NCBI GenBank assembly: GCA_020055645.1
Contig: CM034548.1
Coordinates: 19,964,001 to 20,028,000, forward strand
Length of the DNA: 64,000 nucleotides
Origin: Tomocerus qinae
Lineage: Eukaryota > Arthropoda > Collembola > Entomobryomorpha > Tomoceridae
Reading direction: 5' to 3'
Part shown: piece after piece, positions 9,797 through 20,747 of the stretch
How the letters are laid out: every line of letters begins with the position of its first letter
How positions within the stretch are numbered: position 1 is the stretch's first letter
Notes under the pieces: model-generated
What the model was told of the DNA's origin: nothing
Databases searched by the model: none
The model's input: only the letters and a program-made list of their open reading frames with translations
Made by a program: the position numbers and the translations under genes

Positions 9797-10330
9797 AAGT
9801 TAGTTAACCTATACGAGAATAGTCACTCAATAGTCATTATTAGCTTGATTTTTAATATGTATCGGCGCTGCTTTATGGGAATGCCCAATCTGTCTGTCTG
9901 TCCGTCTGATTGTAACAACGAAAATTCAAAACGGCTGGAGATAATCAGTTCAGACTTCCTATTCCTGTGGATAATCTATGGTTGAAAAATAATCTAGAAG
10001 TTTAAGCCTAATCCTATTTTTAGTGTAGGCACCTGCTACTATTTTGGATCGCTCGAAGACTACAATAATTATTAATCTCCATTTTAAAATGTAGTCGAAC
10101 AAGTAGTCAATACAGTTATGAATAGTCCGCTGAAGTCTTACAAATAGTGATATATTGTAATTGGTTATAATGGAATGGTGGACTTTATAAAGCGTACTTG
10201 AAACAGGGCTTATCCATGTATTAAATTTAGAGATATAATTTTGCAGAAATTAACAATTCATGCCTTAAATCGTTTGCGACCTGATAATTTTGATATCAAC
10301 GAAAGGGCCGTATTGCAATTTTATTATTTA
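9797..10330. other. Intergenic sequence with a GTCTGTCTGTCC repeat word
   Basis: The stretch near 9890-9910 (CTGTCTGTCTGTCC) is the reverse-strand form of the GACAGACAG word near 5540 and is followed by GGCTGGAGATAATC. It may be the end of a retroposed or rolling-circle repeat, but I cannot define borders. No gene seen. Confidence 0.4.
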
Positions 10331-10762
10331 TTACCTTATACCTCTCAGAATTTTCAAGGATGCTTTATAAAAAAATCTATTATAGCCATTAAGTCACCCA
10401 AGTAGTCAGTACTTTGCTGATCCCTCCAAGATAGTCATTCGTATAGTATTCTCGAAACATAACTTTTCAGAATAGTCATCCTAGAATAGGATAATCTTTT
10501 ATAGTCATCGGTATAGTCATAGCTTTTTTGGAATCCCCATTATAGTCACCCAAATAGTCATCCTTGAATTTGATAATCTTTTATAGTCACCGATATAGTC
10601 ATCGCTTTATTGGAGCACCCAATATAGTCATCTGTATAGTCATCGTTGACCCTCAGAAATTATTTAAGTCATCAATAGTCATGAATATAAAAAATTTAGA
10701 CACAAAATAGTCAATTCTCAATAGTCATCGGTGACTGTGATGACTATAAATGCAACTCACTG
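10331..10762 (+). repeat. TAGTCA-rich element, copy 2
   Basis: Direct copy of 8727-9153, with the same start TTACCTTATACCTCTCAGAA, the same ATAGTCAYC arrays and the same 3' CACTG end; by eye about 85 percent identical. The copies are 1.6 kb apart. Confidence 0.75.
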
Positions 10763-11183
10763 GTGAGTGTGTGAGATGAGGCGATGTTGATGTAAGATAC
10801 TACATACAAATATTATGTATACGTAGTAGTCCCATTCTCAGTGTGCGTGTGGTGTGTCATTTTGAAGGTTCGCATAAAGTTTAATTAAATATGAGCCGTA
10901 TACCCAAATGTTACTTGTTCTCATATTTTTATTCATATAATGTATATTGAAAAATATTTTCATATATTGCAGTCAAAATTACGTTTTATTGTAGAATCAT
11001 CACTACTACTACTAATAAAAACATTTATTCATACGTCGCATGTATCCATGTCTTTATGTTCTAGAGATGGACTTTGCGGCTTTTTGTTGCAATGCGCAAA
11101 CGCGTTTGCAATACATAATATTTCACTTGTCATAATTTCAACATGAAAATAGCACTCGGTCAATTTTAATCCGTGTTGAAATC
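10763..11183. other. Intergenic spacer, no gene recognised
   Basis: AT-rich; contains a 68-codon open frame at 10940-11146 with no recognisable motif. It ends with GTTGAAATC (11175-11183), the left copy of the target duplication of the next element. Confidence 0.4.
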
Positions 11184-11624
11184 ACTCATGCTAGTTTCTG
11201 GCTCGATTTTACGGCGAGCCGAGCCGAGCCAGTGGCTCGGCTCGGTCGAAATTTTTTTGCATGCCTGACTCGGCTCGGCTCGCCTTATTGGATGATGTGG
11301 CTCGGCTCGCCCTTGCCTAGGCCGGCTCGCTCAAAATTATTTCCCGCCATTTTTATTTTAAACCTACAGGCTTCTTAACTATTAGTGGCTCTAATTTTCA
11401 GCGAGCCGAGCCGAGCCGAGTCATGGACCCGGCTCGGCTCGGTCGAAATTTTTTTGCATGCCTGGCTCGGCTTGGCTCGGCTCGCCGAAATGTTTTTTAA
11501 TGGCTGGCTCGGCTGGGCTCGGCTCGCCAAAAATTTTTTTTAGGGTCTGGCTCGGCTTGGCTCGCTCAATGTTATTGGAGGCCAGTGGCTCGGCTCGGCT
11601 CGCTGACCTAAACTAGCATGTGTG
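11184..11624. mobile_element. 441-bp TIR element filled with GGCTCG minisatellite
   Basis: The termini ATGCTAGTTT (left) and AAACTAGCAT (right) are inverted, and the 9-bp sequence GTTGAAATC flanks both sides exactly (11175-11183 and 11625-11633). The interior consists of CGAGCCGAGCC runs on the left and GGCTCGGCTCG runs elsewhere, with repeated phrases such as TCGAAATTTTTTTGCATGCC. The opposite-sense runs can fold into long GC-rich hairpins in an AT-rich region. There is no coding potential, so it is non-autonomous; the superfamily is uncertain. Confidence 0.8.
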
Positions 11625-11633
11625 GTTGAAATC

Positions 11634-12275
11634 GGTTCCTTTCAATTTCCATCACCCACTCTCGGTTGTGTTAAGTGCTGTGCTTACTGTGCTATAACTG
11701 ATTTGTTTTTGGATGTTGATGTTTCTTTCTACTTTTCTATAATTACTAATGAACCCAGCTAAGGGGGGAACCTAGCACTCTAGAGAAATTTAGCAGGCCA
11801 CCCATCACAGTAATAAAAACAATTTCGAAAAGATCCCTTAGGTTATTATATTATCTTTGTAAATACAAAGTATATTTAAATTAATATACTTTTATTTTCT
11901 ACAGTGGTTGCAAAAATTATTTGCAGCCCCAACTTCTTGATAAAAAGGAATTTCCTAAACCAAAATAATAACTGTAGATCGCAGCACCACCCACATTACG
12001 TTCATTACGAAATGTTCCCTTTCGCTAATCATTTCCATTATATCCCCACTCACCATTCAACCTTCTCATGTAAATTTCTATTATTATTTTGATGTTATAA
12101 TAATAATATTAAACGACTCATTTCGTTAGTTTAGAGGAATTGGGCTTGCGCATTTTGCTTTTTTTTCTGTTAAGGAACCTGCCAACATTACGCGTGCAGT
12201 TGATGGGAGGAGGAGGTACTCAAAAGTGTTGCAGTCAGCACTTGCGTTACACATGGGGAGGGGATTTTGCGTTAC
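11634..12275. other. Intergenic spacer, no gene recognised
   Basis: Contains short AT-rich open frames without recognisable motifs and no terminal repeats that I could pair. Confidence 0.4.
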
Positions 12276-12283
12276 GTAATAAT

Positions 12284-13218
12284 CAGAGGTCGGACATTTA
12301 TAAAAAAAATATTTGTTTTGGCTGCTCGTAGCAAAATTTCCTTTTGTATTTTTTCGTTTCATAGTGGCGGGAAAACAATATCAAAAAAATATCGTAAATA
12401 TATTCAAATATTTTGAGTTTTAAAAAATGTAATATTTACGTAAATATTTTCCAAATAAAAAAATATTTACATAAATATTTTTCAAAAAAAAATATTTACA
12501 TAAATATTTCAGGCTTAAGATACATATATATCAATATTTTAACTATTTTCCCCTTTTTTCATGATAAAATTAACAAATTTTTATCGCATGAAAGCCTCAT
12601 TGTTGGGAGTTAATATTACGAAGTCAAAGAGTCATCACTCAATTTCATTCTGTAATCAAGAATTGGTACGAAGTGAAGGATTTTTTTAAGTTATGGTGGT
12701 AATATATGCACATGGTTAATTGAAACACCAAAGTCAAGTAGTTTAGTCAGCAAAATTGTGCATTTTTGCGTAATTAATAACATACTTGACACTCAAAAAA
12801 TTGAAGACGCAAAAATAATCACTCCAACAGCACATGAACAGTCAAATACACAAAAAATGCATCCACACATCATGCCTGGATGCATTTAAAAAAAATTTAA
12901 ACCGACAATATTTTTTGATTTTATAAGAATTTTTTGGAAATCCAATTTTTGCTGACTTATTAGCAGCTGATATTCCGTGGAAAAAATTATCGAACCCCAT
13001 ATTACGAGACTTGTTAGCTCAAATAGCTAGTTTTATCAATGCTCTTACGATTGGTAATGCAAATTATTTAATTGAATTGAATTTTTACTTTTTATTGAAG
13101 TAAAAATTCATTGATTTAAAACAATATTTTACCGATTTTTAGTAAATATTTTGGGCTTTTTTAGTAAATATATATGTACATATTTCAGAAAAATAAATAA
13201 ATAAATGTCCGGCCCCTG
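12284..13218 (+). mobile_element. hAT-like element with decayed transposase/CGGBP1-like remnant
   Basis: The termini CAGAGGTCGGACATTTAT and the inverse of CAGGGGCCGGACATTTAT form an 18-bp TIR with two mismatches. An exact 8-bp target duplication GTAATAAT lies at 12276-12283 and 13219-13226; both features fit the hAT superfamily. The interior has subterminal AATATTTAC / GTAAATATT words, a 13-bp-arm hairpin at 13078-13110, and an interrupted + strand frame around 12925-13115 reading IFADLLAADIPWKKLSNP, followed by ILRDLL. That resembles the ADIP..KL.NP.lr..L segment of hAT/CGGBP1-like proteins. Stops and frame breaks show that the coding region is dead. Confidence 0.85.
12925..13115 (+). pseudogene. 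Remnant of a hAT/CGGBP1-like transposase
   Basis: In-frame run EFFGNPIFADLLAADIPWKK then LSNPILRDLLAQIASFINAL, ending at TAA about 13100; a TAA immediately upstream of the Glu codon closes the frame. The similarity to hAT-derived CGGBP1-type proteins rests on the ADIP-x-x-KL-x-NP motif recalled from family knowledge. It lies inside the 12284-13218 element with matching TIRs and target duplication. No complete protein can be read. Confidence 0.55.
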
Positions 13219-13226
13219 GTAATAAT

Positions 13227-14600
13227 ATATGCAGCTACCGTGTTAGATAGAGCAATAAATTTACCTGCCTATGTTTAATTTATGTACAGGTGGCAATGAT
13301 TTAGGCGCAATGGTTGTGTTGTAAGGGCATTTTAAAATTTCAAAGTTATTGTTGTGAAGTTACAACGATGCGCGATGTACGAATGATTATTTTTATCTTG
13401 GTTCAAAATCGTCATGTTGGAAAATGTAGTTTACTTATGCTAAGGAAAAGAGTGATAAGAATGGGGTAATTTATTCAATCATTTTAACTGCCTCTGCTTT
13501 GAAAATTTATTTTTAATAATAGTTTAGAAAAATTAGTTTTTATATAATGACAATTTGGGATGAATTCGATTTGATGAGACCAAGTGACCAAGCACATTGT
13601 AATGTAATCTTATGGCTCTTAGGCTCTGTGAGTCGTGAGACTTATATTGCAGTCTCCAATCCATTGGTATTTATGGGAATTGTGACTCACAGTCTCAGTT
13701 TCGCCGACTAAAGATTGGTCAGTGGGACAGATGACTCAGTGAGACTATCGCATATAGGCACTCAAAAAGAAGTCTCTCACTCAACACTCTCAAGTAGAGT
13801 AGTAGAGTAGACTGAGTAGAGTGGACTGTACACTGTGTGTAGACTTTCCGCCAATCAGAAAGCACCGAGTGTTTGGAATTGCCATATCAGCAGGAAATTA
13901 TAAACATGCTGTAGATTATAGTAGACTTCGTCGACAAGTCTGCTAAAATGGTTTTTGGCCGAATTTGACAAAATATTGTCGAATGTAGGAGGTTGGTCAA
14001 CTCTCATTCATGTTGACATTAAAGCTTCGCATTTCTTCGTAGTAATCCTGATTGGATTGAAGTAAACATTGAATTCACTTCAATGTATTATTGGTACATA
14101 TACTAATGTACTAATTTCATACTCTTGGGTAAGATTTTCCGGTGAAATATCAAATACAAAATATCAAGTATTTCTTAATTTCATGTATATATTACCAATT
14201 TTATAGATTATAATTAAGAACGAGTGACAACTACAACAATAGTGAGCCACTTTTTATGGCATTGACAACTATCAGTCATCTGTAATATTATTATTGGAAT
14301 TGTAGGCTTTTGCTATTTAATTTTTTGATTTTTTGTATTTAGTCAGTACAGGTCACAGGTATATGGTAGGCAATTTGCAAATGTAATTTTGAATTTTCGA
14401 TTTAAATTCAGATTAGTGGACAATAAGTTGCTGTCAGCTGTTGCATTATAACATACTACATATGGGAATGTATGACTTTTCGTCGATTAATTTTGTATTG
14501 GCACCTAACTAGTCATCATTGGTCGTGAAATCTGCGATTGATTAGTTGTTTATTAAAGTCGTTCAGTTGCTTTAATCTTATTGAGTTGTAAAGACAAGAA
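13227..14600. other. Intergenic spacer, no gene recognised
   Basis: Contains a stretch of repeated GAGTAGAGTAG words near 13790-13825 and CTCTGTGAGTC-type words near 13620-13770. No exon, RNA gene or paired terminal repeats seen. Confidence 0.4.
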
Positions 14601-14722
14601 AACCATTAGTTGTATTGCTGTTTCAGCTTCAGCTGGCTGTCACTCACAAATGACAAATGTAAAATACAAAGTATTGCCTTGTTTTTGCAACTCCGACGCT
14701 GGTGTCTTATGTCACATTGTTC

Positions 14723-14822
14723 AATAGACCTTTCCCACAATTCAAGGATAACACAGACAGGTATTGGAGTCATTTCAATACCCAATTTGGTGACCAGCCA
14801 CCAATTGTGGGAAACCTCTATT
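14723..14822. mobile_element. 100-bp miniature inverted-repeat element
   Basis: The ends AATAGACCTTTCCCACAATT and the inverse of AATAGAGGTTTCCCACAATT form a 20-bp TIR with two mismatches. Flanks ACATTGTTC and ACCCTGTTC match in 7 of 9 bases, a possible target duplication. There is no room for a gene; open frames crossing it are accidental. Confidence 0.55.
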
Positions 14823-15026
14823 ACCCTGTTCTTTTATTATATTATGACTTTGATAAATGTTTAGTTGCTTGTTATGTGATATGATTAAATAACCACAATT
14901 TTTTTAAATTTGTTTAAAACATTTATAAATAATGAATACCATATATTGTAGTCTTCATTTTTGTAATGCATATTTTTATCATCAAAATTGCCGTTATGAC
15001 TCAACCGTTAGCATCAGCTGGCTGTC

Positions 15027-15352
15027 GGTCAGAGTGTAGGAAGTGGGTCATGGCGGCTACAAAAGACTCTGAAATTTATTTTGACGACATTTATGGCGGC
15101 TACACTTTTTCACACTTAAAAAATATTTTTGGCGACTACACTTTTTAACACTTAGAAAATATTTTTGGCGGCTACACTTTTTCACACTTAAATATTTTTG
15201 GTGACTACACTTTTTCACACTTATAAAATTTTAAAAACAAAATATTTGAAGTTTCAAAAAAATTATGCGGCCATAAATAATTTATAAGTGTGCCGAAAAA
15301 ATGATTTATAAATCCCAAAAAAATGTTGCCGCCACTTTCCTACTCTGACCTC
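15027..15352. mobile_element. Small TIR element with a 36-bp internal minisatellite
   Basis: Inverted ends GGTCAGAGTGTAGGAAGTGG (left) and CCACTTTCCTACTCTGACC (right) pair with small gaps. Both flanks carry TCAGCTG-related words, but I cannot define a clean target duplication. The interior holds four tandem copies of about 36 bp at 15094-15232, beginning TGGCGGCTACACTTTTTCAC. A 60-codon open frame across it is the repeat read as protein. Confidence 0.6.
15094..15232 (+). repeat. Four tandem units of about 36 bp (GGCGGCTACACTTTTTCAC)
   Basis: Units start at about 15094, 15130, 15166 and 15199 with TGGCGGCTAC, TGGCGACTAC, TGGCGGCTAC and TGGTGACTAC, each followed by ACTTTTT[C/A]ACACTTA and an AT-rich tail of variable length. 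Confidence 0.75.
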
Positions 15353-15460
15353 AGCTGTCGATACCGATTACCTGACAACTTAAATTTTAGCTTGAGATTA
15401 TGGGCCACAGCTGATAACTTTGAACGTGGCTGGCTGCTGGTGGCTGACGTTAGCTAATAT

Positions 15461-15488
15461 TCAAGTCACCACACGTGTGGTGACTTGA
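15461..15488. repeat. Perfect 28-bp palindrome centred on CACGTG
   Basis: TCAAGTCACCACAC and its reverse complement with no spacer. The centre CCACACGTGTGG contains an E-box-like CACGTG. It lies about 670 bp upstream of the Derlin start codon. A second perfect palindrome, TATGTCACTAGTGACATA, is at 15497-15514. Whether either is regulatory cannot be told from sequence. Confidence 0.8.
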
Positions 15489-15514
15489 CTATTGACTATG
15501 TCACTAGTGACATA

Positions 15515-16155
15515 TTCTCATTACCTATATTATTTGTTATTTGTATAATTTAAGCATTAAAGCAACCATTTTACAATTGTATAGGAAAAGCGAGCTTGTT
15601 GTGTTGTGGAATGTGCATCAAAATCAAAGTAATAACATAAAAAATTGGTTGTTTCAGCAAGGCGGATTCAAACGTCGAACAAGAGCAAGAACAAAACTGA
15701 ATTTACAATCGTATCTTTGATGTGACAATTTCTGTAGTTGGCACACTTGCCTGGATTGTGAAATAATTTCTAATTACTGAAAATACTGGTTTGGTTTGAC
15801 GTGCTGCACATTTTGGCGGCTTTTACTCTACTCGTACAGTACACCAAAGGTTAAAATTGACAGTATTTATTAACTGTAGCTGCTCAGAATTTATTTTTAC
15901 TTACCATTTATTGATTCATTTAATGTTATTTACCTCTAATAATTTTGTTTTCATTTACAAAAAAATATTTTGACAATTGTTTACCAAATCTGCAGAGAAA
16001 ACAATTCTGTAAATATAATGAAATGTTGCTATCCCCAATTTCGAATTATACCATCTGTAAAATAATACTTAATATCCAACATTTGGAGAACGCCAAAATT
16101 TTTAATATATAACATAATGATTGTTTGATAGTTATCTAGTTAATCAAATTTCAAA
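15515..16155 (+). promoter_or_regulatory. Upstream region of the Derlin gene (promoter/5' UTR not resolved)
   Basis: No mobile element was recognised in the last 640 bp before the start codon. The start codon context TTCAAAATGGC is a good animal initiation context. I could not place a transcription start or TATA box with confidence. Confidence 0.35.
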
Positions 16156-17670
16156 ATGGCACACCAGTCATATTGGAATGCGTATTTGGAAATCCCAGCC
16201 GTGACCCGGGCCTATACAACCGCTTGTGTTATCACAACTCTCGCAGTTGTAAGTGATTATTTCAATATAATTTTGTAATAAATGCTAAATAAATAGTATC
16301 ATGATGTTTAATTGGGAAATTATTATTTAAAATTTTGTAGCATATGGAGCTAGTATCTCCTTATGATCTGTATTTTAATCCGCATCTGGTAATACATCAT
16401 CATCAGGTAGTTGCTTTAATCCATTTCTATTTCATTCGTTACAACGCGGAACAAACTATTAAAGTGTAAAATTTAGGCTATCATGTGAAATGTATTAATT
16501 TTTTCTGAATTTAGTGGTGGCGGCTGTTCACAAATTTCCTATTCTTCGGAACCCTTAGCTTCAACTTCGTGTTTAACATTATATTTACCTACCGGTATTG
16601 TCGCACGTTGGAAGAATCCTCTTTTCGCGGTCGGACCTCCGATTTTGTTTTGATGTTCTTCTTCGGTGCCGCCACTACTTTGGTATGTTGCACTTTGTTT
16701 CTGTTCATTTCCATATGATTATAGAGTATGATTTATGACAAAGTATGACAAAGTATCAAATGAATTTAATTTTATAGATTATAGCATATTTTGCTAATCT
16801 CATATTCCTGGGTCACGCCTTTACTTTGATGTTAGTCTATGTCTGGTCACGACGCAATCCAATGGTTCGCATGAATTTCTTCGGGATTTTGAATTTTCAA
16901 GTGAGTGTAAAAATTTCATTTTAATCTTTTACGATATTTTAAAGGTTGCCAATGACAATAGTAATTTTTTAGGCTCCACTTCTCCCGCTCGTGATTTTGG
17001 GTTTCTCGCTTTTGTTGGGTAATTCTGTGCAAATCGATGTGATTGGAATCAGCGTAGGGCATATGTATTATTTCCTCGAAGACGTGTTCCCAAATCAACC
17101 TGGAGGTTTCCGTGTACTTAAGACTCCTAGATTCCTGTAAGAAATATTTTTATGCCTTTTTCCGTAAATGTGTTAGAGCACCTGAGCCTGTAGTTCTTTA
17201 CTTCATACAAACTGCTTGCTCTATCGTGAAATTTTCCTTTGTCATTTGCTATTTCACTACTCCCAGTTTATTGGGATATTCATCTTTAAAATAGAACACT
17301 TGTAATGAAATATTTTTTAAAAAGTTGTAAAACAACTATTTACATAGTCGCAGTTAAATTAATTTGTCGAGCCAAATGATAGAAATGGAAGACATTTTAG
17401 TAGGTGATGAAAATGCTTTGTTTTGGTGCTAAATCATATGTGCGGTTTAATAATAAACCTATTATAAATACATATTTGTAATTGTAATACGTGATGTAAT
17501 TTTAATGAATGTGCAGCAAACTGTTGTTTGATCCGGTTGAAGAAGATCCGAGTTACAATCCTCTTCCCGAAGATCGACCAGGAGGATTTCAATGGGGTGC
17601 TGGTGATGCTCCGCCTCCAGGGGAGCGACAGGAGGGGGCTGAGCAGCAACCTCCTGAAGAGGAGGGGTAG
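16156..17670 (+). CDS. DERL2: Derlin-2-type ER-associated degradation protein (complete, six exons)
   Basis: Derlins are rhomboid pseudoproteases of the ER membrane that help extract misfolded proteins for cytosolic degradation with p97/VCP. Coding exons: 16156-16248, 16341-16406, 16515-16682, 16778-16900, 16973-17136 and 17517-17670, all GT-AG and frame-consistent, giving 255 residues (human Derlin-2 has 239). The start [20 protein letters not shown] matches the family N-terminus. Also visible: the WR motif at residues 55-56 in [25 protein letters not shown], the loop [47 protein letters not shown] and [19 protein letters not shown]. Several hydrophobic segments fit the multi-span topology. 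The C-terminus ([22 protein letters not shown]) is longer and more acidic than usual, and the p97-binding SHP-box region keeps F..G but not the usual ending. The closest paralogue type is Derlin-2/3 rather than Derlin-1. Confidence 0.95.
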
Positions 17671-18155
17671 CGAGAAAGCCTTAGCGACTGAAATCCTATA
17701 TTCAAGAACCTAAAAATTAATATTTATCCATCGCAATCCTTATTCCAAGGTACTACGTTTATACAGCAGTAGGTTTATACTGTTTATGTTACATTCGTGT
17801 ACGTAAGTAATATTTACCTATAATTACGCACATGTCCTGTTCTTGCAAGCGTTAATTACCATTACCAATGATATGTAGCTCTATCGAAAATCATTCGAGT
17901 AATAATGCAATTGAAGCAAACAACATTCCGTTTCATTAAATGAGTTACAATTCCAAATTCCAGTTCCGTTTTTTTCTACATAAATACTACTACATATAAA
18001 CACAACAAAACAAATGCGTCGGCGAGAAGCAGGTTTGGTGTTGGCGAACTAGAGAGGGGTGACGAGAAAATCCACGGATTTACTAAAATGAGCAAGTTCG
18101 ACATAAATAACTCTGTTATGTATGAATGTATCTGCATTCATTGAAAAGTAATAAA
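17671..18155 (+). other. Probable 3' UTR of Derlin with AATAAA at 18150-18155
   Basis: Non-repetitive AT-rich sequence following the stop codon. The hexamer AATAAA at 18150-18155 is the first well-placed polyadenylation signal, which would give a 3' UTR of about 500 bases. Confidence 0.5.
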
Positions 18156-18159
18156 GCTA

Positions 18160-20740
18160 TAAATCGGGGTTGAAGTTGAATTGTTGACTAGCTCAATAAG
18201 TTGAATGACATGCTATGTTTGGGAGTAAATCTGAGAGTCTAATTAAACATCGCATCTTTGGTCAATGACAGATGTCTTTGGATGATGTTTTTGGATTCCT
18301 TGGATTGATGTCCTACTCAACCTCATCTTGCACTGTGTATGTGGTATAAATTAGGTAGTACAAGATCACATTTTTATCGCTACAGATTTCAAGTCATTAC
18401 CAATCCATCAAAGTTTCCGATATGGTTTTCTTGTCATAGAAAAGTCATCGACACATTACAGACAATGGACTTACAAAGCCGATGATACTAATGTGTCGTC
18501 CTTAAACCAAACATGAGCATCTAACACAGAGATACTGCGATTACCCGTCGTTTCTAACAATAATTTCTTTGTAGATGACACCCACTGCTTTGGCTCTAGT
18601 GCTTAACGACGCTCTTCCGATTATAGCCAGACCAAGCGAGTGTGAGTCTCTGCACTCTCGTTAGCTAGCCTCATCCTTTGCATACCTATTCACTGGTAGA
18701 CATACATACTCAGTGCAGCAATGTAGTGGCAGAATTAACTTACTTTATTTGGTTGTCATGTTTCATGAGTTTTTCTATATGCTACAACTACAACAACTTC
18801 CATTGCAGCACTATATCAAATCCTGAACTCCTTCCTGTCGCAAGAGTTCATCATCCATGATCACGAAATGACTTAATTTATAATTTTTTACTAATGCAAT
18901 AACTCTTCAGGATTTATTAGACTCCTCGTGCACTTTAATTGCTTTTAGGCTACGTTGAGATTGAGATACAAGCATATACATTTATTTATACATCACTCTA
19001 CTCTCCTTCTTCAATGTCTACTCTACAATGCATTCATGCAGACTCTGATACAATTACTTTTTGACAAATGAATGCTTTATATGTGTTTCTGTGCAAGTCT
19101 GTATCAGATAAGAGGTTTCTAAACTGAGTATCAATTGATACCTGTGGACTACAAAATAAAAAAATGGTTCAAACTAATTGGCATCCAAACCTCAGATTTA
19201 ACATTTAAAGTGCGTCACATCTTCGTTGATAATATAGCTAATTACAGATACTACCTGCATCACGTTAACGGAATCACCACTCTATCTTTTGAATTAAATT
19301 GTAAGGAAATTCATTACCACGGATTTTAGCGATTCATTTTTGTCATGCATTAATAATAGTTAAATGACTGATGGGTCCCATTTGTACCTCATACACCTTG
19401 AAACTATACCTTGCATGATTGATTACTTCTATGGCCATAGTTTGTACTAGTTATTAATGCTTTCAGAGTTATTGATTTGACAGATGAAGTAAATCGAGTG
19501 AATGAAGGAATGACGTATTATGTAATAAACTTTGCCCAAATACTTAGTCATAAAGGTCTGGGTTATGGGTTAGATTCGAGATAGTATGTATGAGATTCCT
19601 GTTAATACTAATGCTTACTATTAGGTACAAAGCAAATGAGTTAGAGGATAATATACTCATCACCTGCACACCTATGCATTGATAACATTATGTATTACAT
19701 CATAATATGTAGGCATTTGCATGCTTTACGAAGAAAGACTGAATGATATATGGGCATTATATTCCTGAGCAATTTCTATTGAAATAGTTGGCAGGTACAA
19801 ATGTTCATAGAGAAAGATAGCAACAAAGCTGGCAATATTTCACCGAATGCAGATTACTTAGAATCTCACCTCACCCATCAACTATTTTAGATTAACCTCT
19901 ATATACTAAGTGTATCGTAGGCAAGGTAATTCTGTTTATGTTTCCACCGAAAATGGTTAATAAATATCATAAACAAAATTGTTAAATAAAGTACAAAGAA
20001 TATTGTGCAAATAATGAACATGTACCTGATTTTAAGAAAAAGCAGAGTGGGTAGGCGTCATAGAAAAGTAAAAGCATACACCCGTCGTATAGCCATAAAG
20101 CCATACTAATATCCCTGACCATACTTTCATGGATACAATGATGCACTTTTATTTATGGTTCTTGCGAAATCTATTTTGCCCATACTAAACTCACAGTGAC
20201 GATTTAATCATTTTCAAATGGAATTCGACGAAAAAGTGCTTAAATTATTTTTATTACGAGGCTTTCACTTATTCTTAGTGGCGTGAATGTAGAGAGTAAC
20301 TTTGGAACCGGGTCTCCTGGGACCCTCTAACTTAGATCTAATGAAGTCAATATTATTGCTCCAAGTCGAACCAGTGTACATCAAAAACCAATCAGAAACA
20401 TTTAAGTAGGGACTCTATTATTAAGCAATGACAAAATTAATGTGATTTTAAACTCAAAGGTTTAATTGTAAAAGATGATAACTCTATAACCTAGAAGAGA
20501 ATGTTCTGCACGATTACTGCTCCATTAATTTTTGCTCTTAAACCAATAATGAATTTTAACACTCTGGCCAAATGGTGTTCAGGATAAGAGTAAATAATTA
20601 ATATAATACTTCGTAACTTCACTAGCTTTGTTTAGTACAGGTCTTGGACCCTGTTACCGGCTAGTCTATAATATAGTCGTAGATAAGTATTATAAAAATT
20701 TTACAAAATAATTTCTAATACTACTTTCGTAAAATACATT
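18160..20740. other. Gene-poor sequence, no gene or transposon recognised
   Basis: AT-rich and apparently unique. Open frames up to 64 codons lack motifs and splice context. Nothing else supportable seen. Confidence 0.5.
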
Positions 20741-20747
20741 TACATTA

